Below are positions 34,874 to 44,370 of a stretch of DNA of 64,000 bases, one piece after another. The position numbers and the translations under genes were made by a program. The stretch is from Cognatundibacterium luofuense (lineage in GTDB: Bacteria > Pseudomonadota > Gammaproteobacteria > Burkholderiales > Burkholderiaceae_D). Location: assembly GCF_018139685.1 (NCBI RefSeq), contig NZ_JAGSPN010000005.1, positions 186,001-250,000 on the forward strand, read 5' to 3'. Below the pieces are notes generated by a model that saw only the letters and a list, made by a program, of their open reading frames with translations, was not told the DNA's origin and did not search any database. How positions within the stretch are numbered: the stretch's first letter is position 1; each line of letters starts with the position of its first letter.

Positions 34874-36613
34874 TCAGAATTCTTCCCAGTCACCTTCATC
34901 ACTACCTTTTGGCGCCTGCGCTTTCGGTGCCGGACGGCTGGCTGGCTGCGCTTTCGGCAGAGAACGTACCGCAGCGACGGGCTTTTTCACCGGTGCTTTG
35001 ACAGCCTGTCTGGTCACCGGCTTTGCGACGTCCGCACTGAAACTTGCCTGCGCAGGTACTTCATTCGCACTGACACGGAATACGCTGACCAGATCATTCA
35101 GTTTCTCTGCCTGCTCCTGCAATGAGCCGGCAGCGGCAGCCGCTTCTTCCACCAGCGCCGCATTCTGCTGCGTCAGGGTATCCATCTCGGTGACTGCATC
35201 ATTGATCTGTGAAATACCGGCACTTTGTTCCAGGCCAGCTGCGGTAATTTCGCTGATGATGTCGCTGACGCGCTTCACGCTGTCCACCACTTCACTCATG
35301 GTGGAACCGGCCTGATCCACCAGACGCGAACCCTGCTCAACTTTATCAACCGAGTTATTAATCAGTTCTTTAATCTCTTTCGCTGCGCTGGCAGAACGCT
35401 GCGCCAGACTTCGGACTTCGGATGCCACCACCGCAAAACCACGGCCCTGCTCACCGGCACGGGCAGCTTCCACGGCAGCATTCAGCGCCAGAATATTGGT
35501 CTGGAAAGCGATGCCGTCGATGACTGAAATAATGTCGACAATTTTCTTGGAGGATTCATTAATCGAACCCATCGTGCTGACCACTTCAGATACCACATTG
35601 CCACCGCGCTGTGCCACTTCGGACGCGGAATTAGCGAGCTGGTTAGCCTGGCGGGCATTATCGGCATTGTGCTGAATAGTGGACGTGATTTCTTCCATCG
35701 AAGAAGCGGTTTCTTCGAGTGAACCGGCCTGGGTTTCTGTGCGGCTGGACAATTCCATATTGCCGTCTGCAATTTCTTTCGATGCATGGCGGATTTCACT
35801 GGTACCGGTACGGACTTCGCTGACAATCCGCACCAGACTCTCATTCATTTTGCGCAGGGCTTCCAGCAGCATGCCGGTTTCATCGTGGCTGTGAACTTCA
35901 ATCCGGCTGGTCAGATCACCGGTTGCCACCGTTTCAGCCACTTTGACCGCGTATTCCAGCGGACGCGAAACCATGCGCGCAATGAAAAACGCCAGCCCGA
36001 ATCCAATCGCCACAGCGGCAATCAGTGCAATGGAAACCAGCCATTTCGCCGTTTCATAACGTTTGGCTGCCTGTTCATACGCAGCTTTACCACCGTCTGC
36101 ATTGGTATCGACCAGTTTATCGACCACATCGCGCAGCGAAGAATTCAGTTTGGAAGATTCGCCACGCAGCAGTTGCACAGCTTCATCTTTCTGACCAGCT
36201 TTAGCCATCGCCGTCATTTTTTCGGATAGCGCGAAATAAGCTAAGGCTTCTTTGCGATACACATCAAACGTACGACGCTCTTCATTAGAAGAAATCAGTT
36301 TTTCATAAGCAGCCTGATTTTCAATCAGACCATCTATCGCTTCTTTTGAGCGCTTTGCATATTTTTCAATATCTTCCGGCGTATCCGCAAACGCCATTTG
36401 CGCTTCCTGCGCACGCAGACGCGATACCCGCTCTTTGATACCCATCGCTGCTTTCACACTGGGCATCCAGTTAGTCCCTAACTCGACAGAAGCTTCATTG
36501 ACCTTAGAAAGTTGCGTGATGGAAAATATTCCGACAAACAAAGTGAGCAAAAGCACTACGGTAAAACCCGTAATGAGTTTTGCAGATATCTTCATGTCAA
36601 TAAAAAATTTCAT
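34874..36613 (-). CDS. Methyl-accepting chemotaxis protein, complete
   Basis: A 579-residue chemoreceptor: membrane helices at about 12-32 and 189-211, a four-helix-bundle periplasmic domain between (GTNWMPSVKAAMGIKER near its start), a HAMP domain, and the signalling hairpin with the tip sequence IDGIAFQTNILALNAAVEAA. A Pro/Ala/Lys-rich tail of about 60 residues ends in DWEEF, matching the NWETF-type pentapeptide that docks CheR/CheB. GAGG lies before the ATG. It is paralogous to the receptor at 1-876 and follows a miniature binding protein and a porin on the same strand. Confidence 0.95.
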   Translation of the reverse strand: MKFFIDMKISAKLITGFTVVLLLTLFVGIFSITQLSKVNEASVELGTNWMPSVKAAMGIKERVSRLRAQEAQMAFADTPEDIEKYAKRSKEAIDGLIENQAAYEKLISSNEERRTFDVYRKEALAYFALSEKMTAMAKAGQKDEAVQLLRGESSKLNSSLRDVVDKLVDTNADGGKAAYEQAAKRYETAKWLVSIALIAAVAIGFGLAFFIARMVSRPLEYAVKVAETVATGDLTSRIEVHSHDETGMLLEALRKMNESLVRIVSEVRTGTSEIRHASKEIADGNMELSSRTETQAGSLEETASSMEEITSTIQHNADNARQANQLANSASEVAQRGGNVVSEVVSTMGSINESSKKIVDIISVIDGIAFQTNILALNAAVEAARAGEQGRGFAVVASEVRSLAQRSASAAKEIKELINNSVDKVEQGSRLVDQAGSTMSEVVDSVKRVSDIISEITAAGLEQSAGISQINDAVTEMDTLTQQNAALVEEAAAAAGSLQEQAEKLNDLVSVFRVSANEVPAQASFSADVAKPVTRQAVKAPVKKPVAAVRSLPKAQPASRPAPKAQAPKGSDEGDWEEF

Positions 36614-36728
36614 ATTATCCTCGGCTGATGGTGTCAGGAATTTCGGTAAAATTTATACAAGCTTCCCCCTGACAGTCACTATAGGACTGCACGCCGGAAA
36701 AAACAGATCAGAAATGAAACAGATGTTT

Positions 36729-36756
36729 AAATATGAGGGCTTTCGCCCTCATATTT
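36729..36756. terminator. Perfect 12-bp hairpin after the binding-protein gene
   Basis: AAATATGAGGGC against GCCCTCATATTT with a TTTC loop. It lacks a long T run, so termination may be partial, allowing some readthrough to the chemoreceptor. Confidence 0.6.
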
Positions 36757-36768
36757 GTTCAGGCAGGA

Positions 36769-37182
36769 TCAGTGAAGGGTCGTGATAACTTTGACAGTGG
36801 AATCCACCGCAGATTTGTCGATATAACCAATTGCATTCGGGGTGGATGCAACGGCTTTTTTAATCTCTGCCGCAGAACTGTACTCTTTTGGTGCAGTAGC
36901 TTTACCGGTGAAAACCAGCTTAGACCAGAGTGCTTTCACCTCGGCCTGATCTTTATCGCACACTTTTTTGTAAAACTCAGCGCGGATCGGTGAACTTTCC
37001 GGCAAATCCACCGGTACAAACATCTGCGATTTTCCGAGGAAAAATTGCGATGCCTGTGTTGGTGTCATGGCTGTTGCCGGATTCGCCGGATTCACGATAA
37101 TCACAATTTCCGCAGCCTGCACCGCAGCAGAGGCAGACAGTAAGCCAGCTGCCATCAACATAGTTTGAATTACACGTTTCAT
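36769..37182 (-). CDS. Short periplasmic phosphate-binding-like (PstS-type) protein
   Basis: A 137-residue protein with a signal peptide (about 1-23, ending VQAAE) and a PBP-like domain: NPANPATAMTPTQASQFFLG and the later NAIGYIDKSAVD, which is the PstS-type GY motif. It is less than half the length of a true PstS and covers about one lobe. GAGGAG precedes the ATG at 37182; the frame is open upstream into the porin gene but this start gives the signal peptide. It follows the porin by 10 bases in one operon. It may be a scavenging or sensory protein; no Pst transporter is nearby. Confidence 0.82.
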   Translation of the reverse strand: MKRVIQTMLMAAGLLSASAAVQAAEIVIIVNPANPATAMTPTQASQFFLGKSQMFVPVDLPESSPIRAEFYKKVCDKDQAEVKALWSKLVFTGKATAPKEYSSAAEIKKAVASTPNAIGYIDKSAVDSTVKVITTLH

Positions 37183-37192
37183 ACGCTTCTCC

Positions 37193-38383
37193 TCAGAATA
37201 CAAAATCGATACCGACTGCCAACACATTGACCGGCCCTGCAAAACCCGGTTTAGGATTGACAAACGTACCGGCTCCGTCTTTCGGAGAAATACGGTCATA
37301 CTGAACTTTCAGCGCAGCGGCTTTGTGGAAGTCCCAGCGCAGACCAATGCTGTTACTGCTTTGTACAGGTGCATTCGATGCATACGCATTCGCACCGGCC
37401 ACCAGTGCTGCCAGCGGGCCAGTGGTTGGTAAACCTGCCATGGTGCGGCCGCTATCCTGTTTGATATCGGAATGCATGTAATACGGTGTGAAATTACTCC
37501 ACTTATAACCAACCAGTGTGTACCACGATGTTGTATCCGGCAGGCTGCGGGCATCAGAACGGCGCACACCGTATTCTGCCTGACCAGTCCAGCCTTTCCA
37601 GTTCACGCCCAGTCCCAGCGATGTAAATGACGCTTTTGTATCTTTGATCGTCAGCGCATTCGCAGCATCCTGAAAACCGAATTTAGTCAGACCACCAACC
37701 ACCGCATTCAGCGATGCCGAATCATCCACCGAGAATTTGGTGCGGATATGACCGAAGCGCACAGTGAACGGGCCATTGTCGTACACCAGATTCAAACCCA
37801 TCAGGTCTTTGAATTTTGCGGTGTAGGAATTGCCCGTACCTTTGGTTTCAGTACGGCCATAAGCGAACTGCGCGGACAGGCTGCCATCGCCCAGATCCAT
37901 CTGATAAATCGCATCAGCACCTTCGACATAAGTCAGCGGAACCTGACTGTACATTTCCACCGGCGGACGAATGAATGTGCTGGAGTAACCCACGTTCTGA
38001 TAATCAGAAATCATGTAGACCGGAATACCCATGCGGCCAACACGCACACTCAGGTTATCCGATGCTTTCATCTTCGCAAATGCCCATGTCAGCTCTGCGC
38101 CGAATTCGTCAGTAATATGCTTGCTGACCAGACCCTGACCGGTGAACGATAACCAGTCGTTGGCTTTGTAAGAAACCTGCAGGCCGAGGTTGGAATCAAC
38201 GCCTGTATTGAAAGAATCGCGGGCACCGTTCAACTGCGCCTGACGCGCAAATTCTGCATCACTGGTATTCGTGCGTGTCATTGCGGCGGTACCGAAACCG
38301 GTCAGCGTAAAATTGCTTTCCTGCGCGGAAGCCATCGCAGAGATCGCCAGACCAAGAACAACAACAACTGGTTTTAATTTCAT
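37193..38383 (-). CDS. Outer-membrane porin-like protein
   Basis: A 396-residue exported beta-barrel protein: signal peptide ending SAMASAQES (about residue 20), many alternating strands, and a C-terminal Phe (IDFVF). It shares little with the porin at 30631 by eye and may belong to another barrel family. It is the first gene of an operon with the PstS-like protein, which suggests uptake of an anion such as phosphate; this is inference from order. Confidence 0.82.
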   Translation of the reverse strand: MKLKPVVVVLGLAISAMASAQESNFTLTGFGTAAMTRTNTSDAEFARQAQLNGARDSFNTGVDSNLGLQVSYKANDWLSFTGQGLVSKHITDEFGAELTWAFAKMKASDNLSVRVGRMGIPVYMISDYQNVGYSSTFIRPPVEMYSQVPLTYVEGADAIYQMDLGDGSLSAQFAYGRTETKGTGNSYTAKFKDLMGLNLVYDNGPFTVRFGHIRTKFSVDDSASLNAVVGGLTKFGFQDAANALTIKDTKASFTSLGLGVNWKGWTGQAEYGVRRSDARSLPDTTSWYTLVGYKWSNFTPYYMHSDIKQDSGRTMAGLPTTGPLAALVAGANAYASNAPVQSSNSIGLRWDFHKAAALKVQYDRISPKDGAGTFVNPKPGFAGPVNVLAVGIDFVF

Positions 38384-38662
38384 GGTATCTCCTTTTAAAG
38401 TATTACCATTTTAATTGCGGGAAAGTTTCCTTAAAGCATAAATTCCTTCAGGAAACAAAATTCTACAAATGCTGTTGCGCTGCCGAATCCCTTTGCCACC
38501 GGCATCCAGTGGTATCTGAGGCGCAGGAATCACGGTTTCCGCAGGGAGGAAACTGATTCTTTCAAGTTATGTCAGGGAGAACATGAATTCCAGAGTGTTT
38601 ACTCAAAACAATGGAAAGCGTTGCGCAGGATGCACAAAAGGCTATGCGGATTTCGTCTCAAT

Positions 38663-38691
38663 AAAAAACGGAGCACGCGGCTCCGTTTTTT
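38663..38691. terminator. Bidirectional intrinsic terminator
   Basis: AAAAAACGGAGC against GCTCCGTTTTTT with a 5-base loop. It follows the metallophosphoesterase gene on the minus strand. The rest of the 328-bp gap 38384-38711 holds the upstream region of the porin operon and no gene I can support. Confidence 0.85.
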
Positions 38692-38711
38692 GAAACGACG
38701 GTGAAACTGAA

Positions 38712-40112
38712 TTAAGAAGCGGTACAGCGTGTGACATCACGACGGATTTCACAGCGTGTCAGCACCTGTCCTTTGCGCGTCCATGCCGTCGCCAGCCAGA
38801 AATCACTCTGACGTTCCAGCACCATGTAACCAACCTCATTTGAATTGCTGAAAAAATCCACTTCAGCGCCCGGCATCGGCGTTTTTCCCTGAATTGCCGC
38901 CGCCGTCAGCGGAACATCCAGCGAAGAACCGCCGTTACCGGAAATGAATTGCGCTGCCTGACCGGTTTTGTAAGTCACTGCCTGAAACAAATGCACATGA
39001 CCGGCAATCGTGGTTTGCACCTGCGCCGGGAATAATTTGTCCTGATGCAGGGTTTTCAATCCATCCTGCAAAGGCACGATGCCCGGAAACACAGTCAGAT
39101 CGCCACTCTTACTGCGTTCAACCGCAAATCCCAGCAGAGGATGATGCTGTACAAAGAAATTCCACGGTGCGCGGGTGGATAAGGCAGTGGCATGCTGTAA
39201 CTGACCGGTATAACGGCGGAAAACCGGGTCCTGCGCAGGCAATGCTTTGTAGCCGACCTTAGAAGAATCAAAAATAATCAGTTGCGTCTGCATAGCACCC
39301 GGCAATCCCAGCGGCACTGCATACGGATCGCTGTAATCACCCAGCGTATCGTTTTGTTCCTGATTGCAATCACGTCCGCCCTGCACTGCACGCGGGTCCA
39401 TAAAGCGCCACCAGCCCTGACCGGCACGCACACAGGTTTCATGGTTACCACGCACCATTACCCACGGCGCCGCTTTCAGCAACGCTGTGGCAGGGTCAAA
39501 GAAGTCCGCTTTCCAGGTATCCCAGCCATAACCCCACGGACTGCCGCCACATTCTTTATTGCCGTCCGGGCAGGCATTTTCGCGGTAGTGGTAATCACCG
39601 ACATGCAGAACCAGATCCGGTTTTTGTGCAGCCGCCGATTCCACCATTTCGCGGAACGCCCATTTCTCGCTGTCGTTACAGGACTGGAAGTAGTTATCGG
39701 CCGTTTTCATGCGGCATCCGGTATCGCCGATCACCACAATCTTTTTGATTTCCGGTTCCGGTAACGGTAATGTGCGCCCTGCCAGAGTTGCACTGCGCGC
39801 GCCCACCGGCAGTGTCGCATCACAGGTCAGCACAGGAAATGCAGAAGGTTTGGAATCTTCAGGTTTGCTGGCCGTTTTCCGCTGCGCAATCGTTTCCGCA
39901 GGCATGCGCACTTGCATCGCGAGCGAGCGGCCATCCACCTCCAGCGCGGGACACACTGCATCTGTGGTGATGGCGCGCGCCACCGGCACGCCGTTTTCAC
40001 CGAGCAAGACAAATGCAGACTGTAATCCCTGCGGTGCAGTCGGCTGAGTGCCGGTGGTGGCACATCCGGCCAGTGCCAGCGTCACTGCGCTGATCATCAT
40101 ATTTTTTTGCAT
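38712..40112 (-). CDS. Metallophosphoesterase lipoprotein
   Basis: A 466-residue calcineurin-type phosphoesterase carried on a lipid anchor (lipobox LAGC at residues 14-17). Metal-site motifs are VVIGDTGCR, LHVGDYHYR, VRGNHETC, FVQHHPLLGF and IAGHVHLF, so the dimetal site is complete. Internal Cys pairs suggest disulfides in the periplasm. It starts 20 bases after the serine hydrolase gene and is probably co-transcribed. The substrate is unknown. Confidence 0.9.
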   Translation of the reverse strand: MQKNMMISAVTLALAGCATTGTQPTAPQGLQSAFVLLGENGVPVARAITTDAVCPALEVDGRSLAMQVRMPAETIAQRKTASKPEDSKPSAFPVLTCDATLPVGARSATLAGRTLPLPEPEIKKIVVIGDTGCRMKTADNYFQSCNDSEKWAFREMVESAAAQKPDLVLHVGDYHYRENACPDGNKECGGSPWGYGWDTWKADFFDPATALLKAAPWVMVRGNHETCVRAGQGWWRFMDPRAVQGGRDCNQEQNDTLGDYSDPYAVPLGLPGAMQTQLIIFDSSKVGYKALPAQDPVFRRYTGQLQHATALSTRAPWNFFVQHHPLLGFAVERSKSGDLTVFPGIVPLQDGLKTLHQDKLFPAQVQTTIAGHVHLFQAVTYKTGQAAQFISGNGGSSLDVPLTAAAIQGKTPMPGAEVDFFSNSNEVGYMVLERQSDFWLATAWTRKGQVLTRCEIRRDVTRCTAS

Positions 40113-40132
40113 TTTCTCTCCCGGTCAGCGCC

Positions 40133-41314
40133 TCAGCGCTGTATGCCTGCGCCGCGATAAGCGAGGCGTTTAAAATCAAATGAAAACGGATGCCAGAAAC
40201 TCATCAGCCGCTGTGTCATCAGCACACCGGCCAGATTGTGGCGCGGCGAAATCCACCAGTGCGTACCGGCGATACCACCCCATTCAAATTCATCCCGCGA
40301 ACCCGGCGGATCACTTTCGGTCGGATACAAAGTCACCGCACCACCGAGACCGAAACCTTTGTTCGGTACATCACCGACACCGGGGAAACTGATGCCCTGC
40401 CCGGCTGGTAAATGATTCTGCATCATCAGTGTAATGCTTTCCGGTTTCAGCACAGTTTCACCGCCGGATAAAAAACTGCGCATCAGCGCCAGCATGTCGT
40501 GCATGCTGGAAACAAGTCCGCCACCACCGGACAAACGCGCTACCGGCTGCAAGAATGCGCCCGGATACGGTGACTTATCCAGTCTGCGCAAACCGCGCTG
40601 CAGAATATTCTGCGGATCGCTGCCGCCGTAATACGCCGCCAGCCGGTCGTGTTTGGCTTCCGGCACAAAAAATCCGGTGTCATCCATCCCGAGCGGATTA
40701 AAAATATTCAGCTGAAGATACTGATCAAAGCGTTTGCCGCTGACCACTTCCACCAGCCGCGCTAACACGTCGGTCGCAATCGAATACTGCCAGGATTGTC
40801 CCGGATGAAAACTCAGCGGCAAAGGCTGGAGCAAATTCATCATATCTTCCAGCGTGGTAAACGCATTCAGAATACGGACTTCGTTATACGCCTTGTACAG
40901 CAGACTACCGTGGTCCAGCAAACCGTAGCTAAGGCCGGACGTATGGTTCAGTAACTGGCGTACCGTAATGGCAGACTGCGCAGGTTCTGTATCATCCAGC
41001 GAGGTCGCACCGGGGCGCAGTACACGGCGATTGCGCAATTGCGGCAGCCAGTAATCGGCCGGATCATCCAGCGCCAGCTTGCCTTGTTCAATCAGCTGCA
41101 TCACTGCCATCGAGGTAATCAGTTTGGTATTCGAATAAATACGGAACAAATGATCATCGCGCAGCGCGATCTGATGTTCACGGTCTGCCCAGCCATTGCA
41201 ATGCAGATGTACCAGTTCCTGACCATGCAGGACAGCAGTCGATACGCCGGCAATAATCTGGCGGTCGACATACTTTTGCATTGCTGAATTTACTTCACCA
41301 AAGTCGTATTGCAT
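40133..41314 (-). CDS. Beta-lactamase-fold serine hydrolase (class C/EstB-like esterase family)
   Basis: A 393-residue protein of the beta-lactamase-related family. The SxxK motif is SNTK (in IYSNTKLITSM), the second motif is YSI in WQYSIATDVLARL, where class C enzymes have YxN, and a late GTHWW replaces the KTG-type motif. That pattern fits EstB-like esterases or peptidases rather than antibiotic-resistance enzymes. No signal peptide is visible. It leads an operon with the metallophosphoesterase lipoprotein. Confidence 0.88.
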   Translation of the reverse strand: MQYDFGEVNSAMQKYVDRQIIAGVSTAVLHGQELVHLHCNGWADREHQIALRDDHLFRIYSNTKLITSMAVMQLIEQGKLALDDPADYWLPQLRNRRVLRPGATSLDDTEPAQSAITVRQLLNHTSGLSYGLLDHGSLLYKAYNEVRILNAFTTLEDMMNLLQPLPLSFHPGQSWQYSIATDVLARLVEVVSGKRFDQYLQLNIFNPLGMDDTGFFVPEAKHDRLAAYYGGSDPQNILQRGLRRLDKSPYPGAFLQPVARLSGGGGLVSSMHDMLALMRSFLSGGETVLKPESITLMMQNHLPAGQGISFPGVGDVPNKGFGLGGAVTLYPTESDPPGSRDEFEWGGIAGTHWWISPRHNLAGVLMTQRLMSFWHPFSFDFKRLAYRGAGIQR

Positions 41315-41387
41315 TTCGATTATGATGTTTGCAGCGCACTGCGCCGCTCATGCGTAGAAAAGTCCACATCTTACCTGAACTGCGATC

Positions 41388-42653
41388 ATGTCAATTCAAC
41401 AGCCTGCCGTGTTTTTACAGTCTTTATTTCAGCACGCGGTCGACAGCGTCAGCGCTGCACGCTGCCTGCCTGCTGCCTTACCTGCACCACCGGCAGGACG
41501 CACTGTGGTGATCGGCGCCGGAAAAGCCGCAGCGGCGATGGCGCAAGTGGTGGAGCAGCACTGGCAGGGAGAACTCAGCGGCGTGGTTGTCACCCGCTAC
41601 GGGCACGGTGCAGCATGCGAGCGCATACGGGTGGTGGAAGCTGCGCATCCGGTGCCGGATGCGGCCGGCGAACAAGCGGCGCAGGACATTCTGTCCGCCG
41701 TCAGCGGTCTGAGCGCCGATGATCTGGTGCTGTGTCTGATTTCCGGCGGCGGTTCTGCATTACTGGCGCTGCCTGCGCCGGGCATACAGTTGCAGGATAA
41801 ACAGCAGATCAACCGCGCATTGCTGCGCAGCGGTGCCACCATTCATGAAATGAATTGCGTACGCAAACATTTATCCGCGATCAAAGGCGGACGACTGGCG
41901 CTGGCCTGCGCACCGGCAAAGGTGGTCACGCTGCTGATCTCGGATGTGCCCGGTGATGATCCCGACATCATCGCCAGCGGCCCGACCTTACCCGATGCCA
42001 CCAGCTGCGCGGATGCGCTGGCGATACTCGGTAAATATGCAATCACCGTAGCGCCGCATGTGCGGGAACACCTGGAATCCGGTCGCGGTGAAACCCCGTG
42101 GCCGGATGATGTCCGTTTCGCCGGACATCAGACCCGCATCGTTGCCACGGCCGCAATGGCGCTGGAGGCAGCTGCAGCATTTGCAAAAGCTGCCGGTATT
42201 CCGGCGCATATCCTGTCGGATGGCATTGAAGGCGAAGCGCGTGACATTGGCAAGATGCATGGCGCACTGGCACTTGAAGTCGCCCGTAAAGGGCAACCAT
42301 TCACTGCGCCCTGCCTGATATTGTCCGGCGGCGAAACCACGGTCACGGTACGCGGCAATGGCCGTGGCGGACGCAATGCAGAATTTTTGCTGAGCTTTGC
42401 ACACACCGTTCAGGGCAATCCGCGCATCTGGGCGCTGGCTTGCGATACCGATGGCATCGATGGTTCAGAAGACAATGCCGGTGCGGTTTGCGGTCCGGAT
42501 ACGCTGGCACAAGCCGCTGACGCCGGACTGTCCGCGCGTGTCATGCTTGATAACAATGATGCTTATCATTTTTTTCAGAGTGTGAACGCTTTGATCACAA
42601 CCGGCCCGACCCGTACCAATGTGAACGATTTTCGGGCGATTCTGGTTTTGTGA
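41388..42653 (+). CDS. Glycerate 2-kinase (MOFRL/GckA type)
   Basis: A 421-residue enzyme that phosphorylates glycerate, formerly often called hydroxypyruvate reductase. The N-terminal half has VVIGAGKAAAAMAQ and LISGGGSALLALP; the C-terminal MOFRL part has GRGGRNAEFLL, ACDTDGIDGSEDNAGA and TGPTRTNVNDF, all family signatures. It works in serine/glyoxylate-related carbon flow. Its stop overlaps the -35 of the promoter for the importer downstream. Divergent from the serine hydrolase. Confidence 0.93.
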   Translation: MSIQQPAVFLQSLFQHAVDSVSAARCLPAALPAPPAGRTVVIGAGKAAAAMAQVVEQHWQGELSGVVVTRYGHGAACERIRVVEAAHPVPDAAGEQAAQDILSAVSGLSADDLVLCLISGGGSALLALPAPGIQLQDKQQINRALLRSGATIHEMNCVRKHLSAIKGGRLALACAPAKVVTLLISDVPGDDPDIIASGPTLPDATSCADALAILGKYAITVAPHVREHLESGRGETPWPDDVRFAGHQTRIVATAAMALEAAAAFAKAAGIPAHILSDGIEGEARDIGKMHGALALEVARKGQPFTAPCLILSGGETTVTVRGNGRGGRNAEFLLSFAHTVQGNPRIWALACDTDGIDGSEDNAGAVCGPDTLAQAADAGLSARVMLDNNDAYHFFQSVNALITTGPTRTNVNDFRAILVL

Positions 42654-42677
42654 ACTGACTGTTCGGTCGTTTATAAT
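42648..42677 (+). promoter_or_regulatory. Promoter of the nucleoside importer operon
   Basis: TTGTGA (42648-42653) and a consensus TATAAT (42672-42677), 18 bases apart. The -35 covers the stop codon of the glycerate kinase gene. Start is expected near 42684. Confidence 0.65.
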
Positions 42678-42683
42678 GCCGGA

Positions 42684-42822
42684 CAAATATTCAACATACC
42701 CGTTTCATGATGAAGCACAAAGCGTCACCTCCGCTTGCCGGAGATGCTGACGCTTTTCGTCCGGTAACGCCGGATTGCATCGTGCAGGCATGCTGTGCCT
42801 GGCTCCCGCCTGAAAGGATAAA
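42684..42822 (+). promoter_or_regulatory. Structured 5' leader of the nucleoside importer, candidate cis-regulatory RNA
   Basis: About 139 nt with three hairpins: a two-tier stem AAAGCGTCA/TGACGCTTT (42719-42756) with CTCCG/CGGAG inside, a short CCGG/CCGG pair around 42771, and CAGGCA/TGCCTG (about 42785-42801) just before the ribosome site AAAGGA. The first stem runs into TTTT and could terminate transcription. A purine-sensing riboswitch is one possibility; I do not recognise a known class. Confidence 0.4.
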
Positions 42823-44370
42823 GTGACACCACACGCTGTACCGCCGCGACTGGAACTCGCCGGCATTTGTAAATCCTATCCTGCCGTGATTGCGAATGAT
42901 CACGTCAGCCTGACTGTTGCGCCCGGCGAAATCCATGCGGTACTGGGCGAAAACGGTGCGGGCAAATCCACACTGATGAAAATCATCTTCGGCGCGGTCA
43001 AACCGGATGCCGGTCAGATGCGCTGGAATGGTGAAGAAGTGCGTATCAGTTCGCCGCAAATGGCACGCCAGCTCGGCGTAGCCATGGTGTTCCAGCACTT
43101 TTCCCTGTTCGACACGCTGACCGTCACCGAGAACATCGCGCTGGGTCTGCATGGCGATACCGACCTGCAGGAGCTGGCGCGGCAAATCCGTGAAACCGGT
43201 GCGACCTACGGGCTGGAACTGGAACCGGAACGCCATGTGCATACCTTATCGGTCGGTGAACGTCAGCGCGTGGAAATCGTGCGCGCCCTGCTGACCAAAC
43301 CGCAATTGCTGATTCTGGATGAACCAACTTCGGTGCTGACACCTCAGGCCGTGCAAAAACTGTTTGTGACGCTGCGCCAGATTGCGGCAGAAGGCTGCAG
43401 CATTTTATACATCAGCCATAAGCTGGATGAAATCCGCGAACTCTGCCATTCCGCCACTGTGATGCGTGCCGGCAAAGTCACCGGCCATTGCGATCCGCGT
43501 CAGGAAACTGCTGCCAGTCTGTCACGCTTAATGACCGGCGCAGAAACCCTGCCGCAGGCGCGCCCTGCAACTGCGGCACCGGGTGAAGTGCGGCTGGCGG
43601 TAAAGGCACTCAGCCTGCCACGCTCGCACGCATTCGGCACCTCGCTGGAACAAGTATCGCTGCAAGTGCGCAGCGGTGAAATTGTCGGGATTGCCGGTGT
43701 GTCCGGTAATGGTCAGCAGGAATTGCTGGCAGCGCTGTCCGGTGAAGACCGGCGTGCCGCCGCAGAAATGCTGCAGTTATGCGGTCAGAACGTTGGCCAG
43801 CGCGGCCCGGATGCGCGTCGTGCGCTGGGGCAGAGTTTCGTACCGGAAGAACGTCTGGGACGCGGCGCCGTGCCGGAAATGTCGCTGACCGACAATATGC
43901 TGCTGTCACATCATCAGCCGCCGTTTGTACAGCGCGGCTTAATCCGCGCGGCCGCAACAGTGGCCGCTGCCAGCGCGATTCTGCAGCGCTTCAAAGTCAA
44001 AGCGCCGGGTCCGCAGGCACTGGCCCGCAGTTTATCCGGCGGTAATTTGCAGAAATTTATTCTGGGCCGCGAAATCACGCGCCAGCCAAAAGTGCTGGTG
44101 GTGGCACAGCCAACCTGGGGAGTGGATGTCGGCGCAGCTGCGCAGATTCATGAAGAAATCCGTCAGTTACGCGATCAGGGTTGCGCGGTGCTGGTGATTT
44201 CCGAAGAACTGGATGAGTTATTTACCCTGTGTGACCGTTTGTATGTGATTGCCAAGGGGCGTATGTCGCCACCGGTCAGCACGGCGGATGTCACACGTGA
44301 ACAGATAGGATTGTGGATGAGTGGTTTGTGGCAGCAGGATCAGGCGCAGAACGGAGGACAGCATGTTTAA
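42823..44370 (+). CDS. Nucleoside/simple-sugar ABC importer ATPase (NupA/YufO-like), two nucleotide-binding domains
   Basis: A 515-residue tandem ABC ATPase. The first domain has Walker A GENGAGKST, signature LSVGERQRVEI and Walker B LLILDEPTSVLT. The second has a degenerate Walker A (GVSGNGQQEL), signature LSGGNLQKF and VLVVAQPTWGVDVG, in which Gln replaces the Asp of Walker B; this asymmetry is normal for the family. It begins with GTG after AAAGGA and overlaps the next gene by 8 bases. Confidence 0.94.
   Translation: MTPHAVPPRLELAGICKSYPAVIANDHVSLTVAPGEIHAVLGENGAGKSTLMKIIFGAVKPDAGQMRWNGEEVRISSPQMARQLGVAMVFQHFSLFDTLTVTENIALGLHGDTDLQELARQIRETGATYGLELEPERHVHTLSVGERQRVEIVRALLTKPQLLILDEPTSVLTPQAVQKLFVTLRQIAAEGCSILYISHKLDEIRELCHSATVMRAGKVTGHCDPRQETAASLSRLMTGAETLPQARPATAAPGEVRLAVKALSLPRSHAFGTSLEQVSLQVRSGEIVGIAGVSGNGQQELLAALSGEDRRAAAEMLQLCGQNVGQRGPDARRALGQSFVPEERLGRGAVPEMSLTDNMLLSHHQPPFVQRGLIRAAATVAAASAILQRFKVKAPGPQALARSLSGGNLQKFILGREITRQPKVLVVAQPTWGVDVGAAAQIHEEIRQLRDQGCAVLVISEELDELFTLCDRLYVIAKGRMSPPVSTADVTREQIGLWMSGLWQQDQAQNGGQHV

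Noticed and set aside
36769-37182. A true phosphate ABC transporter binding protein (PstS)
   Set aside because: At 137 residues it covers only about one lobe, and no pstCAB genes are near.
38583-38693. A 36-codon plus-strand frame with an AGGGAG site
   Set aside because: It runs straight through a strong terminator and uses the T run as its last codons, so is most likely chance.
40133-41314. An antibiotic-resistance beta-lactamase
   Set aside because: There is no signal peptide and the YxN and KTG motifs are not canonical; the pattern suits EstB-like serine hydrolases.
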